This document shows positions 16,420 to 25,256 of a DNA stretch of 35,943 bases, piece after piece. The notes below the pieces were generated by a model, which saw only the letters and a list, made by a program, of their open reading frames with translations, made no database searches and was not told the origin of the DNA. The stretch is from Bacteroidaceae bacterium (lineage in GTDB: Bacteria > Bacteroidota > Bacteroidia > Bacteroidales > Bacteroidaceae), in the NCBI GenBank assembly GCA_017551925.1, contig JAFZKA010000116.1, forward strand, positions 1-35,943, read 5' to 3'. A program made the position numbers and the translations under genes. The stretch's first letter is position 1, and each line of letters opens with the position of its first letter.

Positions 16420-16838
16420 TGTTTGTAATGAATTGAGTTCATATATGATTCCAAAATAATCGTGGCACTGACCTCATCAACCAATGCCTTGTTGCGGCGA
16501 GCCATCTTTTTGATTCCGGCTTCAAGAATCGCCTTCTGTGCCAGGACCGATGTAAAACGCTCGTCAAACATCACCACCTGTTTGTCAGGATACTGTTTTT
16601 TAAGTTTCTCCACAAAAGGACGTATCTGCTTCATGCTGGCAGACTCTTCACCGTTCATATTGGTAGGATGACCCACCACAATCTGATCGACCTGTTCTTT
16701 TGAGAAATAACCGGCAAGAAATGACTGTAACTCATGTGTAGCAACAGTAGCAAGCCCGCCGGGAATTATCCTTAGCGGGTCTGTCACGGCAATGCCGGTA
16801 CGCTTGGTACCGTAGTCAATAGCGAGTATTCTGCCCAA
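16416..16838 (-). CDS. ruvX: YqgF/RuvX-type nuclease (putative Holliday junction resolvase)
   Basis: 140 residues, the usual length. The RNase H-like fold is marked by MGRILAIDYGTKRTGIAV with Asp7 as a metal ligand, VVGHPTNMNGEES, and VVMFDERFTSVLAQ. The C-terminus carries DEVSATIILESYM, with the last acidic residues of the site. Members process pre-16S rRNA or resolve DNA junctions; which one here is not shown. It overlaps def by 4 nt and lies 18 nt after the SPOR gene. Confidence 0.95.
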   Translation of the reverse strand: MGRILAIDYGTKRTGIAVTDPLRIIPGGLATVATHELQSFLAGYFSKEQVDQIVVGHPTNMNGEESASMKQIRPFVEKLKKQYPDKQVVMFDERFTSVLAQKAILEAGIKKMARRNKALVDEVSATIILESYMNSIHYKQ

Positions 16839-16856
16839 GTCGGGATCCTTTTAGAC

Positions 16857-17330
16857 TTATTTCTTATAAAGGATCCAGGCTCCCTGGAAGTCCTGATTGT
16901 CAGGATATCTTGCCTTGAACCTGTTACGTTCATCAACGGCCTCCTCCTTTGTAGAGAAACTGGCGCAAACCACGCGATAGGTCTTTCCGGCCTCATTAAC
17001 TACCACAACAGCCTTATATCCGTCATCTATCAGTCTCTGTCTGAGAGCATCGGCATTAGCCTTGAGTGAGAAACTGCCGCATACTATTCCGTATGACCTC
17101 ATTTCCTCATCACCTGTCACAACAGAAACCTTTTCTTCACGGACAGAAACATTTGAAACATCTTCGGCCTTGGGAGCCTCGGCAGTTGCAACCGGCTCCT
17201 CAACGACAGTCTTGTTTTCATCACCGCTTATTGCCTTTTCATAAGCCTGTTTATAAGCATTCTCACTTGACTTGCAGGCTGATAAGGAGAGCACTGTTCC
17301 CGCTACCAGCAGATACATAATATTCTTCAT
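16857..17330 (-). CDS. SPOR-domain lipoprotein
   Basis: 157 residues from ATG 17330. An upstream ATG at 17354 adds eight residues, overlaps the preceding gene and spoils the signal, so the shorter start is used. The lipobox is LSLSAC, and the mature N-terminus is acidic and Pro/Ala-rich. The SPOR domain covers the last ~75 residues (YGIVCGSFSLKANADALRQR ... YRVVCASFSTKEEAVDERNR). SPOR domains bind denuded peptidoglycan glycan, often at division sites. An envelope role is therefore likely; the specific job is unknown. Confidence 0.9.
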   Translation of the reverse strand: MKNIMYLLVAGTVLSLSACKSSENAYKQAYEKAISGDENKTVVEEPVATAEAPKAEDVSNVSVREEKVSVVTGDEEMRSYGIVCGSFSLKANADALRQRLIDDGYKAVVVVNEAGKTYRVVCASFSTKEEAVDERNRFKARYPDNQDFQGAWILYKK

Positions 17331-17347
17331 AGAAGTACTATTTAAAA

Positions 17348-19108
17348 TTACCATTGAGCATTTTTTGAAATTAATGAAAATTTAATCGTATCTCTTGAAA
17401 GATAACCGTCAACAGCCTTTTCAGGAACAAGTTTCCAATTATCATATCGTTTCACATCCACAGCCTTTTTACCCTCGGTATTCATTTCAAATTTTGTCAG
17501 TATATAATATCTGATATCCGCTCCGGCCGAAGACTGGAACCTTTTCTGCATTTCCTTATCAGACAAACCGGTGGCTTTCAGCAATACAGATGCTGAGCCT
17601 GAATAAAGGAATGTATTTATCGTGGTTCTGTACGACTTGTCATTATCAAACTTAGTGCCATCTGACATGGAAAGAATTCTGACGCGCTGTCCCTGGGGCT
17701 TAGAAACATCTATAGTATAATCAATTCCCGCTGCCGAGATATAAGCGCTTGCATCAGTTTCAGGTATCATATTTCCGGTCTCGTCATCAGGTTTCAGTTT
17801 AAGCAGATGATCTGCACCCTTACCTATGGTGTTATAGAACAATCCGGCAGAATACTCCAGTACATCCCTGATTTCAGAACCTTTCAACAGCACAGACACC
17901 ATGTTGTTGTCAAACTGATAGAGTCTGAACGCATCACGGATCTTAAAATCACCCTCAGGAATAGTAAGTGCAGTTGAGACAGGAGCGGTTAAAGAGACCT
18001 CAGCCCCCATAAACCTCATCTGGATTGAATGTATCATATCAATTGCCGAAGCGCTGCGCCACAGGGCAGGGTTAACCTCCAACGGGACAGCCAGTTTACC
18101 GATAACAGAATCTGTATAATGAGTCACATCGTCATGCCATCCTGAAAGAGCAGCCGAAAATTCCGGATCCGGTTTTTCTGATGTCATATCAACCAACTCA
18201 CCTGCTGAACGGACCGCAGGAGTGTCTCCGTTACTGAAATCGATATCCAGGGTTACTACCGCCGCTTTTTCAGCATAAGGTCCCGGATTTATCAATAAAA
18301 CAGAATCACCTTGACAATCCGCCATTTTCATACAAGCAGGGATATGGTCATGACCATATACAATGACATCAAAGCCCGGCACTTCGGCCAGGATTCCGCT
18401 CACGATATTTTCACCCGAATATCCTGAAACAGTGCGTCCTCCGTCCAGACCGGAATGGAACAGACCTACTACCACATCGGCTTCCTCCTTAAGAACGGGA
18501 ACCCAGTAACGGGCGCGTTCTATAGGGTCTGATACGTTCAGATCACCCATCATATCCCTGGGAATACTGTATTTTACAACCGGTGTTATAAGTCCCAGAA
18601 CCGCAATCCTGACGCCATGCCTCTCTATTATCTCATATGGGGGCAGGAACCAACCCGAATCCGGATAACGCAGATTGGCACTCAGGACAGGACACTTTAT
18701 GGACTGCATCAGACGGGCATAGGTCTGTGCGCCAGCCGACAGGTCATGATTACCCATAGTGACTGCATCGCATCGCAGAAGATTATATGCCTGGGCCGGC
18801 AGGTTTGGTCTGACAAACTGTGCCGTCACGTCATGATACATCTCCACTGAACCCTGAAGAATGTCTCCGGCATCCAAATAGATTACGTTGTCATTCTTTT
18901 CCCGTTGTTCCTTAAGGAAAGTAGAGATTTTCGCCAGACTACCTTTGCGTTCACTCCCGTCAAGACAGTTGTCAGCAAAAAAACGTCCATGGACGTCGGT
19001 AGTGGCGACAACCTTTATTGACACCACGCCACGTCTTTCAGAACAGCCTGAAATGACAACGCATAATGCTGTCAGGAATAAACACTTTATGGTACCTGAT
19101 ATTCTCAT
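17348..19108 (-). CDS. 5'-nucleotidase / 2',3'-cyclic phosphodiesterase family lipoprotein (UshA-like)
   Basis: 586 residues. Lipobox Cys22 (VVISGC) predicts a membrane-anchored periplasmic or surface protein. The metallophosphatase domain has all metal motifs: TTDVHG (Asp38, His40), DAGDILQG (Asp79, Asp82), GNHD (120-122), LFHSGL and YGHDH. The C-terminal substrate domain (~330-560) includes TINTFLYSG, corresponding to the NxFLxxGG motif of the family. It probably hydrolyses external nucleotides for salvage. Its ATG overlaps the GH43 stop (ATGA), an odd partner for a nucleotidase. Confidence 0.92.
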   Translation of the reverse strand: MRISGTIKCLFLTALCVVISGCSERRGVVSIKVVATTDVHGRFFADNCLDGSERKGSLAKISTFLKEQREKNDNVIYLDAGDILQGSVEMYHDVTAQFVRPNLPAQAYNLLRCDAVTMGNHDLSAGAQTYARLMQSIKCPVLSANLRYPDSGWFLPPYEIIERHGVRIAVLGLITPVVKYSIPRDMMGDLNVSDPIERARYWVPVLKEEADVVVGLFHSGLDGGRTVSGYSGENIVSGILAEVPGFDVIVYGHDHIPACMKMADCQGDSVLLINPGPYAEKAAVVTLDIDFSNGDTPAVRSAGELVDMTSEKPDPEFSAALSGWHDDVTHYTDSVIGKLAVPLEVNPALWRSASAIDMIHSIQMRFMGAEVSLTAPVSTALTIPEGDFKIRDAFRLYQFDNNMVSVLLKGSEIRDVLEYSAGLFYNTIGKGADHLLKLKPDDETGNMIPETDASAYISAAGIDYTIDVSKPQGQRVRILSMSDGTKFDNDKSYRTTINTFLYSGSASVLLKATGLSDKEMQKRFQSSAGADIRYYILTKFEMNTEGKKAVDVKRYDNWKLVPEKAVDGYLSRDTIKFSLISKNAQW

Positions 19109-20832
19109 TTGACAAACGACCAGCTTTCAATACTGAGGTTACCTGATGAAACAATGTAAAGTTGATTTACGACACCCGTAGGAACATTGACAAGAGGAAC
19201 CGTAAGATTCTTGTATAACTGGGCACTCTCAACCTCCATATATGCCACATCCTTTCCCAACTTGCCGGGCCTGGTTGTACAGATCTTGATTACGCCACGT
19301 CCCTTTACCCTTGCAGAGAAAGCAATGGGGCCCTCCTGAAAATCGACCTTTGACAGACACATCCATGAACCTGCTTTCATTTCTGCAGTGCATACATATG
19401 TATTGCCGCTCTTGTGATAATCAGTAGTTACATTCTTCTCCCATGCCATAGTTGCGCCCGGTACCTTTACATAAGGATCAAAATTCTTCAACTGACTGAC
19501 ACCCTCCTGGGTTATCGATGAAGCGGTAAGGTTCTTGATTTCAGCCTTTACGGTATCAACGGTTATAGGACTGATACATGTACTGCGCAACTCGACATTG
19601 TCATTTATATCAGAATTTGAACTGCGCATGGCACTCTTGAGTGAGCGGTTGTGATAAAGGATATAATACTTACCCTTAAACTCGACAATGGCATGATGGT
19701 TGTTTCCACCGCCTCCGGACCATCCCGCTCCACCGGGATTTTCAAAGCATGTACCCACAAAAGTGAACGGGCCAAGCGGATTGTCAGATTTCATATAGCC
19801 TATATTGCCACTGCCCGGTGCCTTTCCACCGGTCTGGAAATGAGCGCAATAACTATACAGATATTTTCCTCCTACCTTATTGATTCCCGAATCCTCAAAA
19901 TGATAAGGAGGCCTTATCTCTACCGGAGTTCCTACTATTGAAGTCATATTGCTTCCCAATTGCACACAACGCGCCGAAGCAGGATCTGCAAGGTCCAGAT
20001 TGTCGGTACCACCTCCAAAATAGAGATATGCCTTACCGTCATCATCAATCAGCACTGCCGGATCATATACTGACGGAACCACGTTTCCGGCACAGTTAGC
20101 AGTGCTGTGATTGATGAGCGCACCGCCCTTAGGATCACTCCACGGTCCGTAAGGAGTATCTGCTGTCAGCACACCAATGCCGTTGCTGTTATTGGAAAAA
20201 TAGAGAAAATACTTCTGCTTGCCGTTAATGGTCTTATAAGCCGCACATGGAGCCCACATATTGCCGGCCCATGCTGCAGGAGCACCGCTTCCGGCCACAG
20301 GCTGGGTTCCGTGATCCGTCCAGTTCACAAGGTCCTCTGATGATATGATGGCAACCTTCTTGCAGTCAGAATAATCATATGCACCCGTTATCGGCTTTCC
20401 GTCTGTCGAACGGTAAAGATGATCGTCTGTCATATAGACATACAGTCTGTCACCCACTACCAGGCCCCAGGGATCGGCACCGAATTTATGTCCCATAAGC
20501 GGATTGTTCTTGCCGACAGGCTTGAATGTGCTGGTCTCAATCACAACTGACTTGAATGCTTCCTTGAGTTGTGAAACAGTTTTCTTATTGGTGCTGGTAA
20601 CATCAGGAACCGATATGGTAATACTGTCAATATCAGATGCGTTGACTGATTGTGTCTTATTTGCATAGAAACTGACCGTATTGTTGTCATCGGCCAAAGA
20701 AATACTGTCAAGGGTTGCAAGTGAAAAATCAGAATTTTTTCCGTTACTCCAGACAGATACGGAACGGTACGATTGAGCCCACCCTGCCGTACACATCAGA
20801 CATGTAACACAAATACTACAGAATCTGTTCAT
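19105..20832 (-). CDS. GH43 glycoside hydrolase with C-terminal CBM6, secreted (arabinoxylan-active candidate)
   Basis: 575 residues with signal peptide 1-19 (ending GWAQ). A short N-terminal segment (20-80) has two similar units ending DSISL and DSITI, often seen in Prevotella secreted proteins. The GH43 five-bladed propeller follows (~100-430) with base Asp120 in GADPWG, Asp257 in YDPAVLIDDDGKAYLYFGG and acid Glu313 in HFEDSG. A CBM6-like module ends the protein (~450-575). The likely activity is arabinofuranosidase or xylosidase on arabinoxylan, matching the GH10 and GH51 genes at 1-10 kb. It lies 11 nt after phosphoglucomutase and overlaps the nucleotidase gene by 4 nt. Confidence 0.94.
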   Translation of the reverse strand: MNRFCSICVTCLMCTAGWAQSYRSVSVWSNGKNSDFSLATLDSISLADDNNTVSFYANKTQSVNASDIDSITISVPDVTSTNKKTVSQLKEAFKSVVIETSTFKPVGKNNPLMGHKFGADPWGLVVGDRLYVYMTDDHLYRSTDGKPITGAYDYSDCKKVAIISSEDLVNWTDHGTQPVAGSGAPAAWAGNMWAPCAAYKTINGKQKYFLYFSNNSNGIGVLTADTPYGPWSDPKGGALINHSTANCAGNVVPSVYDPAVLIDDDGKAYLYFGGGTDNLDLADPASARCVQLGSNMTSIVGTPVEIRPPYHFEDSGINKVGGKYLYSYCAHFQTGGKAPGSGNIGYMKSDNPLGPFTFVGTCFENPGGAGWSGGGGNNHHAIVEFKGKYYILYHNRSLKSAMRSSNSDINDNVELRSTCISPITVDTVKAEIKNLTASSITQEGVSQLKNFDPYVKVPGATMAWEKNVTTDYHKSGNTYVCTAEMKAGSWMCLSKVDFQEGPIAFSARVKGRGVIKICTTRPGKLGKDVAYMEVESAQLYKNLTVPLVNVPTGVVNQLYIVSSGNLSIESWSFVK

Positions 20833-20843
20833 AATCGTATGTA

Positions 20844-22583
20844 TTAAATTCCCAGATCTTTCTTGAATCCCTCAATCTTTTTAAGAGCCTCAGCCTGCAC
20901 TTTCAGATAATCCTTCTTGTCAGCCATAGGCAGTTTGGCCTCCATATAGAACTTTATCTTAGGCTCCGTTCCTGACGGGCGGACCGATATCTTGTCACCT
21001 GCGGTGGTAAAGTACTGCAGCACGTTTGAAGGCTCCGGCATAACCAGGTCGGTAACCTTACCGGACTCATCAGTCTGCTTGAGCAGTTTGAAATCCTTTA
21101 TCAGAACAACCTTCTCGCCAGCCAGTGACTTGGGCGGGTTGGCACGGAACTGCTCCATCATGGCCTTGATCTCATCGGCACCGCTCTTACCGGGCTTTAC
21201 AACACTTACGGCACCCTCCTGTGAGAATCCGTACTCCTGATAAGCATCCAGCAGCAGGTCCCAGAGAGTCTTGCTGTTCTCCTTGGCCCATGCGGCAATC
21301 TCAGCCATCAATGAGCAAGCCGATACGGCATCCTTGTCACGTACAAAGTCCTCAGCCAGGAAACCGAAACTCTCCTCACCGCCTCCGATGTAATGCTTGC
21401 CCTTGGCGTTCTCATCGGCAATGACCTTGGCAATCCACTTGAAACCGGTGTAGCAGTCAAACATCTCCAGGTTGTTCTTCTCAGCAATGCGGCTGATAAC
21501 CTCGGTGGTTACAATGGTCTTGACAATGTACTCCTTGCCGGTCATCTTGCCCAGTTTGGTGTACTGTGTTATGATGTAGTAGAGGAAAATCATTGCGGTC
21601 TGGTTACCGTTGAGCAGCACAAGTTCACCCTTGTCATTGCGGCAGGCCACGCCCAGACGGTCAGCATCGGGGTCTGATGCCATTACAACGTCGGCATTCA
21701 GTTTGCGGGCCAGTGCCAGGGCCATTGTCAGAGCCTCAGGATACTCGGGGTTGGGTGAGACCACGGTCGGGAAATTGCCGTCAGGTATCATCTGCTCGGG
21801 TACGCAGTTCACGTTGGTAAAGCCCCACTGCTTGAGTGAGCGCGGAATCATGACGCGACCGCATCCGTGCAGCGGAGTATATACTATGCAGAGGTCATGG
21901 TTGCGCTTAACCAGAGCAGGATCAATGCAGATTCCCTCAATGGCGTCCAGATAAGGTTTATCAACCTCCTCGCCAATTATCTGGATAAGAGCGGGATTGC
22001 CCTTGAACTTGACATCGGCCACCTTAACCTTGGCCACCTCATCAATGATGCCGGTATCATGCGGAGCCAGTACCTGTGCGCCGTCCTCCCAGTATGCCTT
22101 GTAACCGTTATATTCACGGGGGTTATGGCTGGCGGTAACGTTCACACCGCTCTGGCAGCCCAGATAACGGATTGCGAATGACACCTCAGGTGTAGGTCTC
22201 AGGTCATCAAACAGATAAACCTTGATGCCGTTTGCGCTGAATATGTTAGCTACGGTCTCGGCAAACAGACGACCGTTGTTGCGGCAGTCATGTCCTACTA
22301 CGACCGATATCTCCTTACGCTCCTTGAAATTCTTGTTCAGATAGTTGGCCAGACCCTGGGTAGCCATACCCACGGTGTATATGTTCATACGGTTTGTACC
22401 TGCGCCCATAATACCGCGCAGACCGCCTGTACCGAACTCCAGATCCTTGTAGAATGCGTCAATAAGATCTGCCTTGTCCTCTTTACTCAGAAGAGCCTTA
22501 ACCTCTTCACGTGTCTTCTCGTCAAATGAACTGCCCAACCATTCCTGAGCCTTGGCAGTTACCTGTCCTAATAATTCTTCCAT
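20844..22583 (-). CDS. Phospho-sugar mutase (phosphoglucomutase/phosphomannomutase)
   Basis: 579 residues, the PgcA-like long form. Active-site Ser152 lies in VTASHNPREYNG, the metal loop is DPDADR, the sugar-binding loop is GGEESFG, and the phosphate-binding loop near the C-terminus is RPSGTEPKIKFY. It interconverts glucose-1-P and glucose-6-P (or the mannose pair) for glycan precursors or glycogen. It is probably the first gene of a seven-gene transcript that runs to the TPR gene at 13836, with a good promoter at 22655. Confidence 0.96.
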   Translation of the reverse strand: MEELLGQVTAKAQEWLGSSFDEKTREEVKALLSKEDKADLIDAFYKDLEFGTGGLRGIMGAGTNRMNIYTVGMATQGLANYLNKNFKERKEISVVVGHDCRNNGRLFAETVANIFSANGIKVYLFDDLRPTPEVSFAIRYLGCQSGVNVTASHNPREYNGYKAYWEDGAQVLAPHDTGIIDEVAKVKVADVKFKGNPALIQIIGEEVDKPYLDAIEGICIDPALVKRNHDLCIVYTPLHGCGRVMIPRSLKQWGFTNVNCVPEQMIPDGNFPTVVSPNPEYPEALTMALALARKLNADVVMASDPDADRLGVACRNDKGELVLLNGNQTAMIFLYYIITQYTKLGKMTGKEYIVKTIVTTEVISRIAEKNNLEMFDCYTGFKWIAKVIADENAKGKHYIGGGEESFGFLAEDFVRDKDAVSACSLMAEIAAWAKENSKTLWDLLLDAYQEYGFSQEGAVSVVKPGKSGADEIKAMMEQFRANPPKSLAGEKVVLIKDFKLLKQTDESGKVTDLVMPEPSNVLQYFTTAGDKISVRPSGTEPKIKFYMEAKLPMADKKDYLKVQAEALKKIEGFKKDLGI

Positions 22584-22654
22584 AATATTTGGTTCTCAAT
22601 TTTATAATTAGCCTTTGGTCACACACGCGTGCGCTCCTCCGTACACGTGAAATG

Positions 22655-22685
22655 CAAAGATAGCATTTTTTCAAAAAAGGCACAA
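22655..22685 (-). promoter_or_regulatory. Promoter of the phosphoglucomutase operon
   Basis: The minus strand has TTG (22683-22685), a 20-nt spacer and TATCTTTG (22655-22662), a full Bacteroidetes -33/-7 match. The start codon is 72 nt downstream. The rest of the 104-nt gap holds a TTTTTT/AAAAAA inverted repeat (22665-22677) that may end the flippase transcript. Confidence 0.65.
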
Positions 22686-22687
22686 GA

Positions 22688-24193
22688 CTATTTACCGAAA
22701 ACCTTTGAGAAAAATGAAGGCAGAAAAGACGTATGGACACAAAAGAAATGCACTGAAAAAGCAACAGATATAATACACAGCGCAATACTGACCATAAAAC
22801 CCTGCCGCGATCCCGGCAAAACGCAGACCGCAGTCAGCGCCACAAGAACCGCATGAACAAGAAAGTTTCTTACAAGTTGTCCAGACATCACAAATCCGTA
22901 TCGGATCCGTCCGATAATAAGCACAATCAAAAGATATGACAGTTCCCATACGGCAAAAGAAAGCCCCAAGCCAACTGTTCCTGCCAGTTTGTAACCACAT
23001 ACCACACTGACCACAAGCAACAAATAGCATAAACTTTCCTGTATCAGGTATATCCTGGAATCTGATCTTGCCAGGACAAGATAGGCTATTGGCTGATAGA
23101 CCGCCTTAAACATAAGCCCTATAGCAGCCATCTGGGCAAAGGCTATTGACGCTTGGAATTTTTCGTACTCCAGAATCACCAGTACCAGCATCGGAGCACA
23201 TATGATGAAAATAATCACCAGAGGAGCGGCAAGCATACACATGGCCAGAGACTGGCTGTTCATAAGTTTATGCGCCTGAGCCATATCACTGCCCACCGCT
23301 GAAAGACGCGGATAGTATTCAGAATCCGATACAGACAACAGCAATGTGGTCAGATATGTGACAAGCATATATCCCGCACTGTAGGTGCCTGTCAGCTCCT
23401 CACCGCCCTGAACAGTAAGGAACTTGGCGATTATGGACCATGCCCACGCGCCCAGAAAGGCCGTCAGGGTCAACAATAAGCCGAACCCCATCATATCCAA
23501 CCCCTTACCAAGCACCGCACGTGAAAACGGCCTTGCCTTATACGGATGTAGCCTGAAAGAATAAAGACAGGTCACCGTCATTGTACCCACAGCAGAGAGA
23601 ACCAATGCCGGAATGATACCTCCAAGCCTGAAAAACCAATAAAGAGGAAATGAGATGCACAATGAAACAAGATTAGCAAACAATTGGCTAAGCGCCACAT
23701 TGCGCATCTGTCCTGTCCCCCTGAGTATCGCTATTTCACCTCCTGTCACCGATGAAGCGGCTACAGAAAGGGACATGAGCGTGAAATCAAAAACATAATC
23801 CGTATCATTGAACGCCCATCTGCCCAGTACGGGAGCAAGAGCGACACAGATAATCATACCTGCCATCGCTGTCAGAAGAGCCCAACTGCGGGTTACCAAT
23901 ATGCGTTCCGACAACCGGGAATCATCAGATAAATCTGCCGAAAGCGATATACCCGGAACAGCGACCGTCTGTATTCCCAGGTTCGTGGCATTCTTGATTA
24001 TCTCAGTCGTACGGTTGACATTTTCGGTTATTCCGAAACCCGCAGGACCTATCAGATAGGATTTGACCTTGGCCAGAACAGCAGATACGACCATAGCAAC
24101 ACCCTGCACGCTGCTGAACACGCCGGTATATTTCAGTATCCGGTCATAAAGCCTGCGCTCTGTTCCGTTTTTTTCGCTATTCCCTGTCTCCAC
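22688..24193 (-). CDS. Wzx-type polysaccharide flippase (MOP/MATE superfamily)
   Basis: 501 residues, with 12 or more predicted hydrophobic segments across the length. The pattern fits O-antigen/lipid-linked oligosaccharide flippases (N-terminal VAMVVSAVLAKVKSYLIGPAGFG, ATNLGIQT). It would move lipid-linked glycan across the inner membrane. The best start is GTG at 24193 (METGNSEK...); no in-frame ATG exists before a stop upstream and the first internal ATG would remove the first helix. A promoter lies 25 nt upstream. It is divergent from three glycosyltransferases, consistent with one envelope glycan pathway. Confidence 0.88.
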   Translation of the reverse strand: METGNSEKNGTERRLYDRILKYTGVFSSVQGVAMVVSAVLAKVKSYLIGPAGFGITENVNRTTEIIKNATNLGIQTVAVPGISLSADLSDDSRLSERILVTRSWALLTAMAGMIICVALAPVLGRWAFNDTDYVFDFTLMSLSVAASSVTGGEIAILRGTGQMRNVALSQLFANLVSLCISFPLYWFFRLGGIIPALVLSAVGTMTVTCLYSFRLHPYKARPFSRAVLGKGLDMMGFGLLLTLTAFLGAWAWSIIAKFLTVQGGEELTGTYSAGYMLVTYLTTLLLSVSDSEYYPRLSAVGSDMAQAHKLMNSQSLAMCMLAAPLVIIFIICAPMLVLVILEYEKFQASIAFAQMAAIGLMFKAVYQPIAYLVLARSDSRIYLIQESLCYLLLVVSVVCGYKLAGTVGLGLSFAVWELSYLLIVLIIGRIRYGFVMSGQLVRNFLVHAVLVALTAVCVLPGSRQGFMVSIALCIISVAFSVHFFCVHTSFLPSFFSKVFGK

Positions 24194-24217
24194 GTCAATA
24201 TAACGGATAAACGGTCA

Positions 24218-24225
24218 CAAAATTA
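24218..24225 (-). promoter_or_regulatory. -7 box for the flippase gene
   Basis: The minus strand reads TAATTTTG (TAnnTTTG), 24 nt before the GTG start, which supports that start. For the divergent glycosyltransferases only a weak candidate (TACTTTTT, 24224-24231, plus strand) is seen. Confidence 0.55.
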
Positions 24226-24290
24226 CTTTTTTAATAATATAAATACATACTGCATGACAATAAAAGGAATTACTGAACGTTTCAAAACTG

Positions 24291-25256
24291 ATGGAGAAAC
24301 TGTCAGTCATAATTCCGGTTTATAATTCTGATTTCACCCTTGAAAGATGCGTAAACAGTGTGCTGTCACAAAACCTGGACAACGTTGAGATTATTCTGGT
24401 TGATGACGGCTCAAAGGATATTTGCGCCGCATTATGCGACAGCCTGGCCTCAGAACATCAGGAAATCAAAGTGATTCACCGCGTCAACGGAGGTTTGAGC
24501 GCAGCAAGGAATACCGGAATTGAAGCCTCGACAGGAAAATGGCTCTCATTCATTGACAGCGATGATGAAATCACTCCCGGCACGCTGTCTTCAAACATGG
24601 AGTGGCTGGAATCAAACCCCGGAACAGATCTGCTTGAATTTCCCGTAAATGTCCATTACGGATCACCTGATTCCTTTGTGTTATCATTCAAGCCTGAAAC
24701 CGTAACCGGCACCAGGGTTTTCAAACATTGGGTTGAGAATGAAGGTTACACCCACTGCTATGCATGGAACAAGATTTACAGGCGCGAACTGTTTGACAGC
24801 ATCAGATTCCCGCAGGGCGAAACATTTGAGGACGCAGCGGTGTGCCCTGGCATAATATCCCTTTGCAAATCCGTAAGATATTCTGACAAAGGATGTTATC
24901 TGTACTACAAATCCGCCGGAAGCATAACTCTGAATTATACATTCAAATATCAGGAACCGGCGTTCAGAAACAATCTCAGGCTTCTGAATATGATTACGGA
25001 GCAAGGGCTTGACGAATTCTGCCGCACACGGCTATGGAATGTCTGTCTGAACCTGCTTACAGATCTCTACCGATGCAAGGATGCCGATGCAGGAAACCTC
25101 TCAACCAATGCAAGCATCCTGAACAGCACCAGGCCCGGACTCACTTACATTTTACGCAACACATTATCATTCAAGCAGAAGACCAAGGCTATTGCCGCAT
25201 GGCTGTTTGGAGTCAAGAGTGTCTGTTCAGTCTTAGGTCTAAAGAAATATTCATGA
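24291..25256 (+). CDS. Glycosyltransferase family 2 (first of pair)
   Basis: 321 residues, GT-A fold: SVIIPVYNSDFTLERCVNSV, nucleotide-binding ILVDDGS (Asp38-Asp39), NGGLSAARNTGIE and metal-binding DSDD (89-92). The acceptor-side part includes FEDAAVCPGI, where the catalytic base is expected (ED motif). It probably transfers a sugar to a cell-surface glycan. Donor and acceptor are unknown. Its stop overlaps the next start in ATGA. Confidence 0.93.
   Translation: MEKLSVIIPVYNSDFTLERCVNSVLSQNLDNVEIILVDDGSKDICAALCDSLASEHQEIKVIHRVNGGLSAARNTGIEASTGKWLSFIDSDDEITPGTLSSNMEWLESNPGTDLLEFPVNVHYGSPDSFVLSFKPETVTGTRVFKHWVENEGYTHCYAWNKIYRRELFDSIRFPQGETFEDAAVCPGIISLCKSVRYSDKGCYLYYKSAGSITLNYTFKYQEPAFRNNLRLLNMITEQGLDEFCRTRLWNVCLNLLTDLYRCKDADAGNLSTNASILNSTRPGLTYILRNTLSFKQKTKAIAAWLFGVKSVCSVLGLKKYS

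Noticed and set aside
25034-25252. Longer start for the second GT2 gene
   Set aside because: The extension lies inside the first GT2 gene; the ATG at 25253 overlaps its stop and begins at the fold.
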